Shown here: in pieces, positions 45,611 through 58,084 of the stretch
Layout: every line of letters starts with the position of its first letter
Position numbering within the stretch: position 1 is the first letter of the stretch
From: Arabidopsis thaliana
Lineage: Eukaryota > Streptophyta > Magnoliopsida > Brassicales > Brassicaceae
Direction: 5' to 3'
Length of the DNA stretch: 64,000 bases
NCBI RefSeq assembly: GCF_000001735.4
Contig: NC_003070.9
Span: 11,650,001 to 11,714,000 of the forward strand
Position numbers and translations under genes: made by a program
The notes under the pieces: model-generated
The model's database searches: none
What the model saw: only the letters and a program-made list of their open reading frames with translations
What the model was told of the DNA's origin: nothing

Positions 45611-47896
45611 ATGCGAGCTCTCTGTGTAAAGAAAGTTTGTGGCTTTCTCTCAAAATTATCTCTCAGATCTTCAATATCTTGTCGTCGATACTATGGAGAT
45701 AAGATACCGAATTACGGAAGCTATCGTCGAGGTTTCTCTAATGAAGAAGCTCTTATACTTCGTCGTTTATCTGAGGGAGGTCTTGTACATGCACGCCACT
45801 TGCTCGACAAAATTCCTCAGAGAGGAAGTATCAACCGTGTTGTTTACTGGACTTCGCTTCTTAGTAAGTACGCGAAAACTGGATACTTGGATGAAGCAAG
45901 GGTTTTGTTTGAAGTAATGCCTGAGAGGAATATCGTTACTTGTAATGCGATGTTGACGGGTTATGTTAAATGTAGGAGAATGAATGAGGCTTGGACATTG
46001 TTTAGGGAAATGCCGAAGAATGTTGTTTCTTGGACTGTGATGCTTACTGCGCTATGTGACGACGGAAGGAGTGAAGATGCAGTTGAGTTGTTCGATGAAA
46101 TGCCTGAGAGAAATGTGGTTTCGTGGAACACTTTGGTAACGGGTTTGATTAGGAATGGTGATATGGAGAAGGCAAAACAGGTGTTTGATGCTATGCCTAG
46201 TAGAGATGTTGTGTCGTGGAACGCTATGATTAAAGGGTATATTGAGAATGATGGGATGGAGGAAGCGAAACTATTGTTTGGGGATATGAGTGAGAAGAAT
46301 GTAGTTACTTGGACGAGTATGGTATATGGTTATTGTAGGTATGGAGATGTTCGTGAAGCTTATAGATTGTTCTGTGAAATGCCGGAGAGAAATATCGTTT
46401 CTTGGACCGCTATGATTAGTGGGTTTGCTTGGAATGAGTTGTATAGAGAAGCGTTGATGCTTTTTCTTGAAATGAAGAAGGATGTTGATGCAGTATCACC
46501 AAATGGTGAGACTCTCATTTCTCTTGCTTATGCTTGTGGTGGTCTTGGTGTTGAATTTCGTCGTCTTGGTGAGCAATTGCACGCACAAGTTATATCTAAC
46601 GGTTGGGAAACTGTGGATCACGATGGAAGGTTGGCGAAAAGTCTTGTTCATATGTATGCATCATCTGGCTTGATTGCTTCAGCTCAATCTCTGCTTAATG
46701 AAAGCTTTGATTTGCAGTCTTGTAACATTATTATCAACCGTTATCTAAAGAACGGGGATTTGGAGCGAGCTGAAACTCTGTTCGAGAGAGTCAAGAGCTT
46801 ACATGACAAAGTATCTTGGACATCGATGATCGATGGATATCTAGAAGCGGGTGATGTATCCAGGGCCTTTGGTCTGTTTCAGAAACTTCACGACAAAGAC
46901 GGGGTTACATGGACGGTTATGATCTCAGGTCTTGTCCAAAACGAACTTTTTGCAGAAGCTGCATCCTTACTGTCAGATATGGTGAGATGTGGTCTGAAAC
47001 CGTTGAACTCGACTTACTCTGTTCTTCTTAGTTCTGCGGGAGCCACATCGAATCTCGATCAAGGGAAGCATATACACTGCGTGATTGCAAAAACCACGGC
47101 TTGCTATGATCCTGATCTCATCCTTCAAAACTCTCTTGTCTCTATGTACGCCAAATGCGGAGCCATAGAGGATGCTTATGAGATATTCGCAAAGATGGTT
47201 CAGAAAGATACAGTTTCATGGAACTCTATGATCATGGGGTTATCGCATCACGGCTTAGCGGATAAAGCCTTAAATCTGTTCAAAGAGATGCTTGATTCGG
47301 GGAAGAAACCGAACTCTGTAACGTTTCTCGGAGTCCTCTCTGCTTGTAGTCACTCTGGACTCATCACCAGAGGTTTAGAACTATTCAAAGCGATGAAAGA
47401 AACCTATTCGATCCAGCCCGGAATCGACCATTACATCTCGATGATAGACCTTTTAGGCAGAGCCGGAAAACTAAAAGAAGCAGAGGAATTCATCTCAGCT
47501 CTGCCTTTCACTCCAGACCATACAGTCTACGGCGCATTGTTAGGCTTATGCGGACTCAACTGGAGAGATAAAGATGCAGAAGGCATAGCGGAACGAGCTG
47601 CAATGCGGTTGCTAGAGCTTGACCCAGTCAATGCACCAGGACATGTGGCGCTATGCAACGTGTATGCGGGACTAGGGAGGCATGATATGGAGAAGGAAAT
47701 GAGAAAAGAGATGGGAATAAAAGGAGTGAAGAAGACACCAGGATGTAGTTGGGTTGTGGTTAATGGAAGAGCTAATGTGTTTCTCTCTGGTGATAAGTCT
47801 GCAAGTGAAGCTGCTCAGATGGTTTTGCCAATCTTTTGTGGTAATGAAATGCTTGAGGAGGAAGAAGAGAAACCGTTGAGTCTATGCCATTGCTGA
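45611..47896 (+). CDS. PLS-type pentatricopeptide repeat protein, E class
   Basis: An intronless frame of 761 residues. The N-terminus ([20 protein letters not shown]) is rich in Arg, Ser and Lys and free of acids, consistent with mitochondrial targeting. About 15 PPR motifs run from residue 75 on, many with [15 protein letters not shown] or similar, the pattern of PLS-class repeats. The end, from [20 protein letters not shown] through [20 protein letters not shown], is an E-type domain; there is no DYW deaminase. Such proteins bind organelle RNA in a sequence-specific way, often for C-to-U editing with a partner. Target unknown. A decayed copy of its 3' third lies at 59107-60191. Confidence 0.94.
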
Positions 47897-47959
47897 GAGT
47901 TAAGCACATATGTTCGCTATAGTTTGTGTATGCTCACAACAACTTTGTTTACAAAAAAT

Positions 47960-48924
47960 AAGAAAACGTAAAAAATACAAATTCACTTGTAATTCTGCTT
48001 CTTCACTTTGACCTCCAGGAACCATGACCAAACTTGGAAAATAGGTACAATGCAAAGGCCAAGGATCAACCACAGAATCCAATTGGGTTTTACTGATCAA
48101 CTTATTCTCCTCCACAACATAGATCCAAGCTCGTCCAGTTTCATCACAAGAACAAATGACGAGCCTTTTACCATCAATGAAGTAACTTGGCTGAGAGTAG
48201 GTTTTGGTCTGTACTAAATCCGGCATGTTAGGAATTGACACCTCCATGAAACTCATCCAGTTCACATCCCCAGCATACCAAGATGACGTTTCAATTCATT
48301 TTAACAACTAGATCCAAGATTTATTCGGTTAGCGTCAATCCCAAGGTAGTGGTGCGTGAGTTAACCAGGTTTAACAGCTCAGATACCTATAAGCTTGGTT
48401 GATACCAGTGGATTCTTGCTTTGTAGCATGGGTGAAGGAGCCGTTGTTTGGAACCCCTGGTTAAGACAGACTAGATGCATCGAGCCCCGAGGTTAACGAA
48501 CCTAGTTTGGATTTTCTTGGCATAGGTTATGATAATAATAAGAGTCAGAGGGTTGAGGAAATTGATTACAAGACCCTTTCGGTTTATATGGAGGACTTAG
48601 ACTCTACCGATACGTGGAAAGATGAAGATTTAGACGAAACAAAATATAGTGAACTTGTGACCATTAACTATTACTTAAGGGTTGTATCGTTGAATGGAAG
48701 TTTGTATTGGGTTACTCGAGAGAACGATTCTTTAAGTTTTGTGACCTACCAAGTGGGGAGAACCATGCTCGCGATGCTCTTGTCCTTAGGGTTTTTAGGG
48801 ATCGGAAGATCGGTTTTCGTTGTTGAAGCAGTGCCATGTAACAACGAAGATTAAGATTTGGGTGACCAAGAACAAAATTGATAAAGGCCCGGCCCAGAGC
48901 TGGAAGCTTCTCCTTGTTCGCCAT
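47960..48924 (-). pseudogene. F-box gene relic with an inverted middle
   Basis: A relative of the F-box gene at 55.1-56.3 kb, broken into three parts. On the minus strand, 48924-48901 holds the start (ATG then ANKEKLP). 48281-48883 carries the middle in reverse, so it reads on the plus strand: KMTFQF-like, SLDFLGIGYDNN, VVSLNGSLYW and a frame-shifted end. 48280-47960 returns to the minus strand with MSFMEVSIPNMPDL and DPWPLHCTYFP. About 40 residues with the F-box itself are missing. The simplest reading is an inversion with both breakpoints inside the gene plus a deletion at one end. Not functional. Confidence 0.85.
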
Positions 48925-49698
48925 TGGGTATATTGTTTTCAAGTCACTTACTACTCACTTACGTTTTCAAAATGACTATAAAGTTTTCCCAGTTGGGGTA
49001 TATATTATTAACCTATTGTTGTTCATGAAAATCTCCAAAATCCCTCATTTTAGTCTTTTTTAGTCATAAAGTCTGGATTTTTCTTTTCCGTGAGAATCTG
49101 GATTTTATAAAATGTTAACTAGTTAATATATTTATGAGACCCATATTCTCTCCATTCTTTATTAGATTTTTTTTTGGCAGATCGATGGTTCTTTCATTAT
49201 TAGCCATATACATGTAATTCTTATGTTATTTAATTTTATGATATAGCAATTAAAAAAAATCTCATATAATAAACCCGGAGATGTCAAACCTATATTATGT
49301 AAATGCAGGCTAAGATATTTTAAATTTAAATAATGTTTTATAAATACCTTACAATTAATAACATAACTTTTTCATCTATAAATAAAGTTACAACTTAAAT
49401 TTATTTTGTAATCTCTTTCTCCATAGCTTATACTACCAATCATGGAATGGTATCTTAATTATTGTTTGATTGACACAAAAAAAGCTTTTCAATTAAAATT
49501 TAACAATTGTAATGATTTATATTATATACAAATAAAGTTGCATTTATGTTATTTATAAATTTAGCCTTACATATTTGCTGGTTTCAATTTAAATATTTAT
49601 ATATGACAAAATTTACTGGTGTTAAAATACATTTATTATATATGTTTATATATATATATATTTGTTTCAATTGTAAAACAAAATGCATTGAATATAAA
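48925..49698. other. Flank of the F-box relic
   Basis: AT-rich. 49130-49175 (ATTCTCTCCATTCTTTATTA and neighbours) matches the sequence at 58880-58925, just before the PPR relic, which supports a shared duplication history. No gene. Confidence 0.5.
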
Positions 49699-51726
49699 TC
49701 CTACTATATTATTTGGGAAGTACATCTTAAATGTAACCTTAATTTTTGTAAGTAATTACATAGGTACGCCATTAGAAATAAAATTTTAAAGAGTAAATTA
49801 ATTTATCTCTTTAAGGATTAAAAAGTCAAATACTAATTTAATTAATTAAATTTAATTAAAAAAAAATACATTATTAATTTCTAAAAATAATAACCAATCA
49901 AAATCAACATATAAGATTTGATATCTAAATTTTAATTAATTTAATTTAATTAGAAAAACGAAATACATTATTAATTTCCAAAAAAGTAACCAATTAAAAT
50001 CAACAAATTATATTTGATATCTAAATTATCATATTAATTTTTTATTAATTATTATAGTTCACTTCTCATCTTTATATGATTCTATTTTTGCGGAAAAATA
50101 ATATCATCATTATAAAAAAATAATTAGAGTCTTTTCGCATATGCCATAATTTGAATTTTTAAAAACGAATATAAACTGTTCAATACATGAAAAAATATTA
50201 TAACGGGTGAAAAATAGATTTAAGAAAACTTTCTACTGAGTAACGAGTCATAATTTGAAATATTTATATTCAATTTCATACATATTATATTGAAAATTTA
50301 TAATCTTATATACTACAATAATTAATAACATATTACATGTGATTTAATTTTTAATACAAGCTAGAAAATCCTAGAATTGACGGGTTTAGATCAATATTAA
50401 TACAAGTTGGTATACTACAGGTGAAACTCTTAAATTAACAATCAAACTACAAGTGTATAATCTTAAACACTAAACAATATATATAATATCAACAAAACAT
50501 ATACAACTCACAGTTTACTATACATTTAAAATCAAATAAAATAATATCATATATTTTTAAATCATCTTTACAATAAAAGTTTTTAGTTTAACTAAAATAT
50601 AAGGCTTTTTGGATCTAAAGACGGGTCATCAAAGATTTCCTAAACTGAAGCAAAATATACTGAATATTCAAATATCTATCTGTTACCAAATTATAAACAA
50701 ATAAGTTAATTTAATATTTTATATACAAAATCAATTAAATCTTAATCACATAAAAATTAGCACACAAAAAAAAGTATTCAACAATTAAAAAATTATCAAA
50801 TCTCTGTGTTATATAAGTTTTGATACTATATTCGAATAAAGTGTAATATACCTTTTCAATTTGTATTCTTTAACTAATTTAAGCTAACTAATATATTTGC
50901 TAATCTTATACCTATCAAAACCGACTATAGTTTCTTATCTCTATAGTATTTTTGCAAGACTTTTTTGGTGGATTTGGATAAAAGTGCATTCGGATCATAT
51001 GGTACATTTCCCTATTAAATAAATATGGTGCACTCCTATGTTATTAGCTAAAATATTTAGAATATAATTCAGAGTCATATCATTAATAAAATTAATATTA
51101 ATAAAATAAATGGCTTTTTGGCAAGACGGATTTGGAGGGACGGGTTTTTGAATCAACATTAATAAAAAAGTAAAATATAATTAATCCATAGTTTCAATAC
51201 GGGTTAAATCTTTAATTTATTATTTTCTAAGACCACTAATATTAAACATATCAAATCATCCTAATTTAGAAAAGATTATATAAAACCAAAAATGTTATGT
51301 GGTATGTATAATGTTAATATATATAAAATTAAACAATAAAATATAAATGTATTAGAGAATGATACAATTTGCAAAATTTTTATATATAAAAAATAAATCT
51401 TAAATTTTAAAATTACTACGTTAAAAAAAAAATCACGGGACGGGTAAAGAAATTACAGAACGGGTTTTATTTTGGAATTGGGTTATATGGTGGATGTATT
51501 GGAATTAATATTTATAAAATATTAAAATATTATTAATATGCTGTTTTAATAGGGGTTAAAACTTCAGTTTTTTAACAATTGTCTCATGGATTCGTGGTAT
51601 AGCGTTACTTAATATCAATTATAAACTGTAAAATATAAATATTTTATAAAAATAAAATTTGTAAGTTTTAATATATTACTTTTAAAAAATAAATCGTTCC
51701 GCGGTATACCGCGGGTTAAAATCTAG
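49699..51726 (+). mobile_element. Non-autonomous Helitron
   Basis: The 5' end TCCTACTATATTATTTGGGA at 49699 is preceded by A and matches the look of Arabidopsis Helitron starts. The 3' end has hairpin CCGCGGTATACCGCGG (51699-51714), 8 bases, then CTAG at 51723-51726, followed by T. Insertion between A and T fits the family. Length is 2028 bases. Interior is AT-rich, with GACGGGTTT-type motifs and repeats around 49830 and 49930, but no Rep/helicase frame. It depends on an autonomous partner. Confidence 0.85.
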
Positions 51727-51994
51727 TAAAATCTTTATATGAATACTACGTGATTTCGAAAAAGGTTTTAAAATTGAAAATACAATCACACATGATTTTA
51801 CTTTGGATTTCTAAATCAGTTAAAATCCATTTGTTGTTTATTTACTCAAAATCATAAAATTGGAAAATATCAAATTCACTAAGATATATACTTTTTGGAC
51901 AACTTAAATATAAATAATGTATATAAAACAAAAGGAACTATACATATTATTCTTCCAAATTTAGGGCAAGGCTTTACAAAAAAACAGAGACCTG

Positions 51995-53167
51995 ATGAAG
52001 AGAGGAAACGAAGAGAACAACCACAAGACCTCCTCATCATCGTCTACACAACGTCTTAGCCGCCGTAAAATCTCAGCCGGAGAAAAGTCCGGCAACGTCA
52101 ATATCCCTCTGGATCTAACGGTGGAGATACTCAAGAAACTACCGGCAAAATCTCTCTTGAGGTTTCAATGCGTCTCGAAGCAATGGTTATCAATCATCAG
52201 CAGCCGTAGAGACTTCATAGACTCGATCGTGACTCGATCTTTGACTCAGCCACCACCGCGTGATATCAAACTCATCTTTCACCACCAAGTTCTTTATCCG
52301 GGACCTCACTTCTTCATCTTCTCGTCTACTTACCCTCAAAATACAGACAAAGAATCATTAACAACCAGAGCCAGCTCGTATCACTATGTCCGTGGCTTGA
52401 TTTGTTGTTGGTCACACTGTCCTACTACGGTAGACATATATAACCCTACCACGAGGCAGTACTATACCGTACCGGATACTAACCGGTACCAATACATAGA
52501 AACTTGCTTCTTTGGATACGACCCTGTCGAAAATCAATACAAAGTAATGGTCTTACCAAAATACTATATGGAGGAGTCGCCTTGTCAAGTATTCACAGTG
52601 GGAGATCCCATAGAGAAGCCTTGGAGAGACATCCAAGGCATTGGAGTTCACTTTCTTTTGAAAGATGCTGTTTGCATCAACGGTGTTATCTATTACCAGG
52701 CAACTAATGAATATGGTTCCACATATTTCTTGGTGAGTTTTGATGTTAGGTCCGAGAAATTTAATCATGTCAAGGCACCGAAAATACTGACGGATCATCC
52801 TTGCACTTTGATAAACTATCAAGGGAAGTTAGGACTTATAATGTGTTGCAAGAAGGGCTTGGAAATTTGGGTTATGGAGGATGCTGAGAAAAAACAAGAT
52901 TAATGGTCCAAGATTATCTTTTATGAGATGGAGGGTTTAGAAAAATGGTATATTGACGGTGTCACTCATGGTGGTGAGATTGTTTTTGTCCATTGGGGGT
53001 TAAAATGTTACAATGCATTATATGTTATCTATTTTAATCCAAAGCGAAACAGTATGAGATACGTTGAAGTCGAAGGTGCAATGGTGGAGAATATAGAGGA
53101 TGGACATAAATGTTATCTTCGTACATGGGCTGTTCCGAATCCTGTCGAGAATACAATGCGTTTGTAA
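51995..53167 (+). CDS. F-box associated (FBA) protein, split by one in-frame stop
   Basis: The frame starts MKRGNEENNHKTSS. The F-box covers about residues 34-75 (IPLDLTVEILKKLPAKSLLR to WLSIISSRRDF), followed by an FBA-type region (VRGLICCWSHC, IYNPTTRQYYTVP, FFGYDPVENQYKVMVL). A TAA at 52901-52903 ends the protein at 302 residues, but the same frame goes on as WSKIIFYEMEG...WYIDGVTHGGEIVFV to 53167. These are normal FBA residues, so one nonsense change has truncated an ancestral protein of about 390 residues. The shortened product keeps the F-box and could still bind SKP1. Classified as a gene with a truncated end; a pseudogene call is also defensible. Confidence 0.8.
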
Positions 53168-54582
53168 CTTCTTTTCACAAGGTGTACTTTCTTATACAAA
53201 TTAAACTTATGTTATTTTTTTAGTCACGATTAATAAAGCAATGTAGCTCGTGATACAATAAAGCGGCTGGTAATCATGTCGAGAATATAAATATCATTGT
53301 AGGATTCGTTGATATTTTCTCATATTGTCAAATTGGGTTATGATCTATACAATATATAAGAAGTTAAGATGCAATTTTGAACATACTCAGCCTTTTCTCA
53401 CTTCCCAACGTACTCGGTTACTACGAAACACCGATAAAGAACTCACATCTCCAGGCAAAGATGGTTATACATCAGTTGGTCTGTAGGTGCGGATTAAGTT
53501 ACTAGGTGGTGTATCATACGTCTGCGGATTGACCATTTGTAGTCTTTCAGCCTCCTTGCATTGAAACCCTATATGTTTTATAGCCTATATGTGAACTGTA
53601 GAAAGATGGTTCAATTCAATATAATTTATTCATGTTGGGAAATACAACTCCTCAAACAGGGAACACAGGATGATAACATGTGAAACATAAAACATGTACA
53701 AAACTCTTTTGTTGCCGAATAACAGGATAAAGCGTTATGTTTTATTTCCGAATCGGATTCAGGACAACTAGATTTTAACCGAGTCCACTAAACATTCTTC
53801 AATCTAGTCTGCTCTAAACAATCAAAAATAATTTATTTTTGAAATAATTACTAGAATAGAACACAATTGTATGTTTATTCCTAGAATAGAACACATCTTT
53901 TTTTTATTATTCACATGTTTTCAGTACTTGTGTAATTACAATTAACACCCTTGATTAGTTTTAATTAAATATTTTTATTAAATTCGTTTTTAATTAAAAA
54001 ATAAATAAGAAAACAGTGATTATCCATGTCACCAATCCATGTCATTTACCCTAATCCACGTCATCCGAAACCAAAAATTCTCTTAAAACTTTCAGTTTCT
54101 CATTTTTTCAGCATATCTCACTGTTCATCCGCGCAAAAAGAAAAAAAAAAAAAAGAAATTGTCGCTCTCTTCTCTCGTTCAGTCGACGGAACCCTAATTT
54201 TGTCGCCGTTCTTTACTTATCTCGTCTCTTTCGGCCAAAACTCTTTCGGTGGTGTCAAATTTCAAGTCATCAAAAATCAAAACCCAAATCAAAGAAGATG
54301 TATGGAATTTTATATGATTTGTTACAAGTTTGAGTTGAATCAAGAATAACTACTCTTTTACTTTGATTTTATATGTCTCTCGTTTAGTTTTCCTCTCAAT
54401 CGATCTATTTAGAGATATTTCTACTTCTATCAATGTTTTGATTCATATGGTTTCGTCTTCCTCCTATGTATCTCTCAAACATATTCTTACGTTTCTTAAT
54501 TTGATTGTTGTTATTTGGCCAATAAATTTCATATTGTCTTCCCCAGAAAAATGTTGCTTTTCGATTTGTATTATAAATCAGC
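53168..54582. other. Spacer without genes
   Basis: AT-rich. TAGAATAGAACACA occurs twice at 53852-53900. An ORF at 54026-54349 and one at 54363-54587 have no features of genes. Nothing else recognised. Confidence 0.4.
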
Positions 54583-55003
54583 CGTAAAGTGATGTAACTC
54601 AGCCGTAACGTGATGTAACTCAGCCGTAACATATAATTTACACAACCTTTCGTCTTCCCTGAATAATAACTCAGCCGTGACATATAATTTACCGAACCTT
54701 TCGTCTTTCCTGAAGCATATAACTCAGCCGTAACATATAATTTACACTCATCTTTCATTTGCCCTTGAACATATAACTCAGCCGTGACATGTAAATTTAT
54801 AGATGTCTTCCCTTAAACATATAATTCAGCCGTAATGTAATTTTACAGAACCTTTCGTCTTCCCTGTAACATATAACTCAGCCGTGACATGTAAATTGAC
54901 TGAACGTTTCGTTCTCCCTTAAACATATAACTCAACCGTAATGTAATTTTATCGAACTTTTCGTCTTTCCTGGAACGTATAACTCAGTCGTGACATGTAA
55001 ATT
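54583..55003. repeat. Minisatellite, CATATAACTCAGCCGTAACAT unit
   Basis: At least eight degenerate copies of about 50-60 bases. Each starts with ATAACTCAGCCGT(A/G)A and most end CCTTTCGTCTTCCCTG or a close variant. Units alternate between TGACATGTAAAT and TAATGTAATTTTA forms, so a two-unit higher-order repeat may exist. It lies at the 3' side of the F-box gene at 55-56 kb. Confidence 0.85.
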
Positions 55004-55092
55004 TTTAGCTTCCTAAAAAACCAGACAAGAATCTCGTAACCATTTATTTTTCGAGGCCGAGAGAGATTATAGGCTAAAGGTTTAGAACTTCC

Positions 55093-56325
55093 TTATAATT
55101 TCAACCAAAAACGAAAAATATATAAAAAACGGATAACCATATAAGAAAAACACAAGTAAGGAAATTGAAATTGAACTTGTAACTCTGCTTCTTCTCTTTG
55201 ACCTCCAGGAACCAGGACCAAACTTGGAAAATAGGTACAATGCAAAGGCCAAGGATCAACCACAGAATCCAATTGGGTTTTACTGACCAACTTATTTCCC
55301 CCCACAACATAGATCCAAGCCCGACCAGTTTCATCACAAGAACAAATGACGAGCCTTTTATCATCAATGAAGTAACTTGGCTGAGAGTTAAATTTGGGAT
55401 GTTCTAAATCCGGCATGGTAGGAATTGACACCTCCATGAAACTCATCCATTTCACATCCCCACCATACCGATTATCAATCTTGTTCTTTGTCACCCAAAT
55501 CTTAATCTTCTTTGTTACATGACACTGCCTCAACAACGAAAACCTATCTTCCCTAAAAACCCTAAGGGCAAGAGCATCACGACGACGGTTCTTCCCGCTT
55601 GGTAGATCACAAAACTTGAAGAATTCTTCTTACGAAAAATTGAAGCTAAGTAAGAAGAACAACAAGGGATAATTGACATGAGTCTTGTGATAATGAGCAA
55701 GCCAATACAAACTTCCATTCAACGATACCACACTTAAGTTTGTTAAGCGAATGGTAACACTTCCCTCAGTAATTCGTCTACTATATTTTGTCTTTTCAAT
55801 CTCTTGGTCTATCCACGTATCGGAGGCAAAGTCATGGATTTTCCACGTATATTGAGAGCCTAAGTCTTTCATATAAACCGAAAGTGTTTTGTAAACAATT
55901 TCCTCAACTCTCTTATTATTATCATAACCTATGCCAAGAAAATCCAAACTAGGTTCGTTAACCTCGAGCTTGATGCATCTAGACTGTTTTAACCAAGGGT
56001 TCCAAACCACGGCTCCATTACCCACGTCACAAAGCAATAATCCACTGGTAGCAAACAAATTTTTATGTCTTTGAGCTTTTAAACCGGGATTATTTAAGGT
56101 TAACTCACGCACCTCTACCTTGGGATTGACGCTTACTGAATAAATCTTGGATCTAGTTGATAAAACGAATTGAAACGTCATCTTGTGATTGTTGATGAAC
56201 GTCTTGTCGTTGAAGAGAGCGTTCCATCGTTTGCAAACGGTTTTGAATCGGTCAAGAGAAGTAGGAGGGACACGAGATAGGATCTCTTCCTCCAAATCCC
56301 ATGGAAGCTTCTCCTTATTCGCCAT
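55093..56325 (-). pseudogene. F-box associated gene, split by one in-frame stop
   Basis: Minus strand, start at 56325 (MANKEKLPWDLEEEILSRVP). The F-box runs to NALFNDKTF (residues 7-50). FBA-type sequence follows (GAVVWNPWLKQSRCI, LDFLGIGYDNN, DTWIDQEIE). A TAA at 55632-55630 ends the first part at 231 residues. The same frame resumes at once (EEFFKFCDLPSGKNRRRD) and keeps family sequence through VKWMSFMEVSIPTMPDL and DPWPLHCTYFPSLV to the stop at 55093. So only one nonsense change separates the halves, as in the gene at 52 kb. TATATATAG at about 56366 (minus) is a possible TATA box. It may make a short F-box-only protein. Confidence 0.8.
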
Positions 56326-56920
56326 TAATTAGTTTGTGTAAGACTGTAAGTCACAATACTTTTTCATATATATAGACGACTCTTTAATGATAAGTTTTCT
56401 TAACTAGGGTTTCCAACTGATTTGTTCACATATAAATCTCCAAGAATAATTCTATATATACATTTTTGGAGGGGATTTTTGAAGATAATGTTGAAGATTT
56501 GAGGTATAATTCAACAATTAATTCAAATGGGTGGGTTTTACCCAGTTTAACTCTGTTCGGATCATGGATAACATGTTTAATTCTGTTCTGATCTTGGATA
56601 ACATTAATTTTTGGAAAAGTTACCTAAAAACTAATAATTAAAAACGAAAATTAATGATTTAATTACCAAATTTAATATAACAATATCTCTAAACTAACCA
56701 TATTTCTTATTTACCTTAACTAATTTCCTAAAATATTTCTACCTAATTTAAACATAAATATATAATTCTTCTTTCATTTTTATTTGATCTTATACTTTAT
56801 TTATTTGAATTTTATATAAAATATATATAGTTAATAAAATATTATATTTTTTCTGAATATGATGTAATTCAATTTTTTTAAAACGGACATATATTATTCA
56901 ACCTATGAAGAAATAATATG

Positions 56921-57613
56921 TGTACAATGTCCTACATCGCTTAGAAAAATTGAACAATGGTTCAGACCCATATTATAAAAGGACCAAAATGATTCTGATT
57001 ACGAATGAGCAGGAAGCTTGATTTATCAGGCGTACAAAATTAAAATAGTTATCCGATTTTACTCGGATTTTTTATTTTAAAGAATTGAAACTTTAAAATG
57101 TTTCAAGAAATTATAAATATTATTACTTTATCAAAAGTTAAATATTTTAATTTTAAAAACTTTTTATAAAGTTTATCTTTAAAAATGCTTTAAATATTTA
57201 TAATTTTAAAACTTATAAAGTTTTAAAAATTATAAATTGAATTTTACAAGAAATTTAAACATTATAAATATATATAAAATATATTAATACGAGACGATAT
57301 ATTACAGGAAAAATCTTAAATATAACAATCAAAATTCAATGATGAATTTTGGGTCGATATTGTATTTTTTTAAGTTTCAAATTTTATAATATTAAAATTG
57401 ATAAGAAAATGACAAAATTATGTTTAATTTCACGGGACTGGGTTATATGGTAGGACGGGTTTGGGTGGATAATAATTACGATTTTACAATGTCCCACATC
57501 GCTTAAAAAAATTGGAAAATGGTCAAGAGCCATACTATAAAAAGGACCAAAATGATTTCGATTACGAATGAGTATGAAACTTGATTTATGAGGTGTCCAA
57601 AATTAAAATGGTT
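56921..57613. repeat. Direct repeat inside the Helitron, 565-bp period
   Basis: A block starting ACAATGTCCTACATCGCTTA at 56926 returns at 57486 as ACAATGTCCCACATCGCTTA and matches for about 130 bases, through GGACCAAAATGATT and AAACTTGATTTATGAG. TCCCACATCG matches the upstream sequence element of plant U-snRNA promoters, though no snRNA is seen nearby. Confidence 0.75.
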
Positions 57614-58084
57614 TGTTTACTAGGGTTATTTATTTTAAAAAATTGAAACTTTAAAAAGTTTAAAAAATTATAAATTAAATTTTACAAGAAATTTAAACAA
57701 TATAAAAGATATTAATACGTGACGATATACTGCGAGAGAAATCTTAGATATAACACTCAAAATTCAATGATGAAGTTTGGGTCAATATTAATCTTTTTTG
57801 AAGTTTCTAATTTTATAAATATTTGAAATTTATAATAAAATGACAAATTTGTGTTTAATTTCACGGGACGGGGTTATATGGTGTGACGGGTTTGATTGGA
57901 TAATAACATGGGATAGTATGCTATGGAAAAAAACATATAATAATAATCATAATATAATTATATAATCTTAAACACTAAACAAAATTAACAATATTAAAAA
58001 AAAAAAACTTAAAACTTTAATTTTTTTAAAACACATTTTGATTCTTTTATAAGAAATTTAAACATTATAAATATTTAAACTTTA

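Noticed and set aside
54363-54587. 74-residue hydrophobic ORF
   Set aside because: It runs into the minisatellite and has no start context or homology that I recognise.
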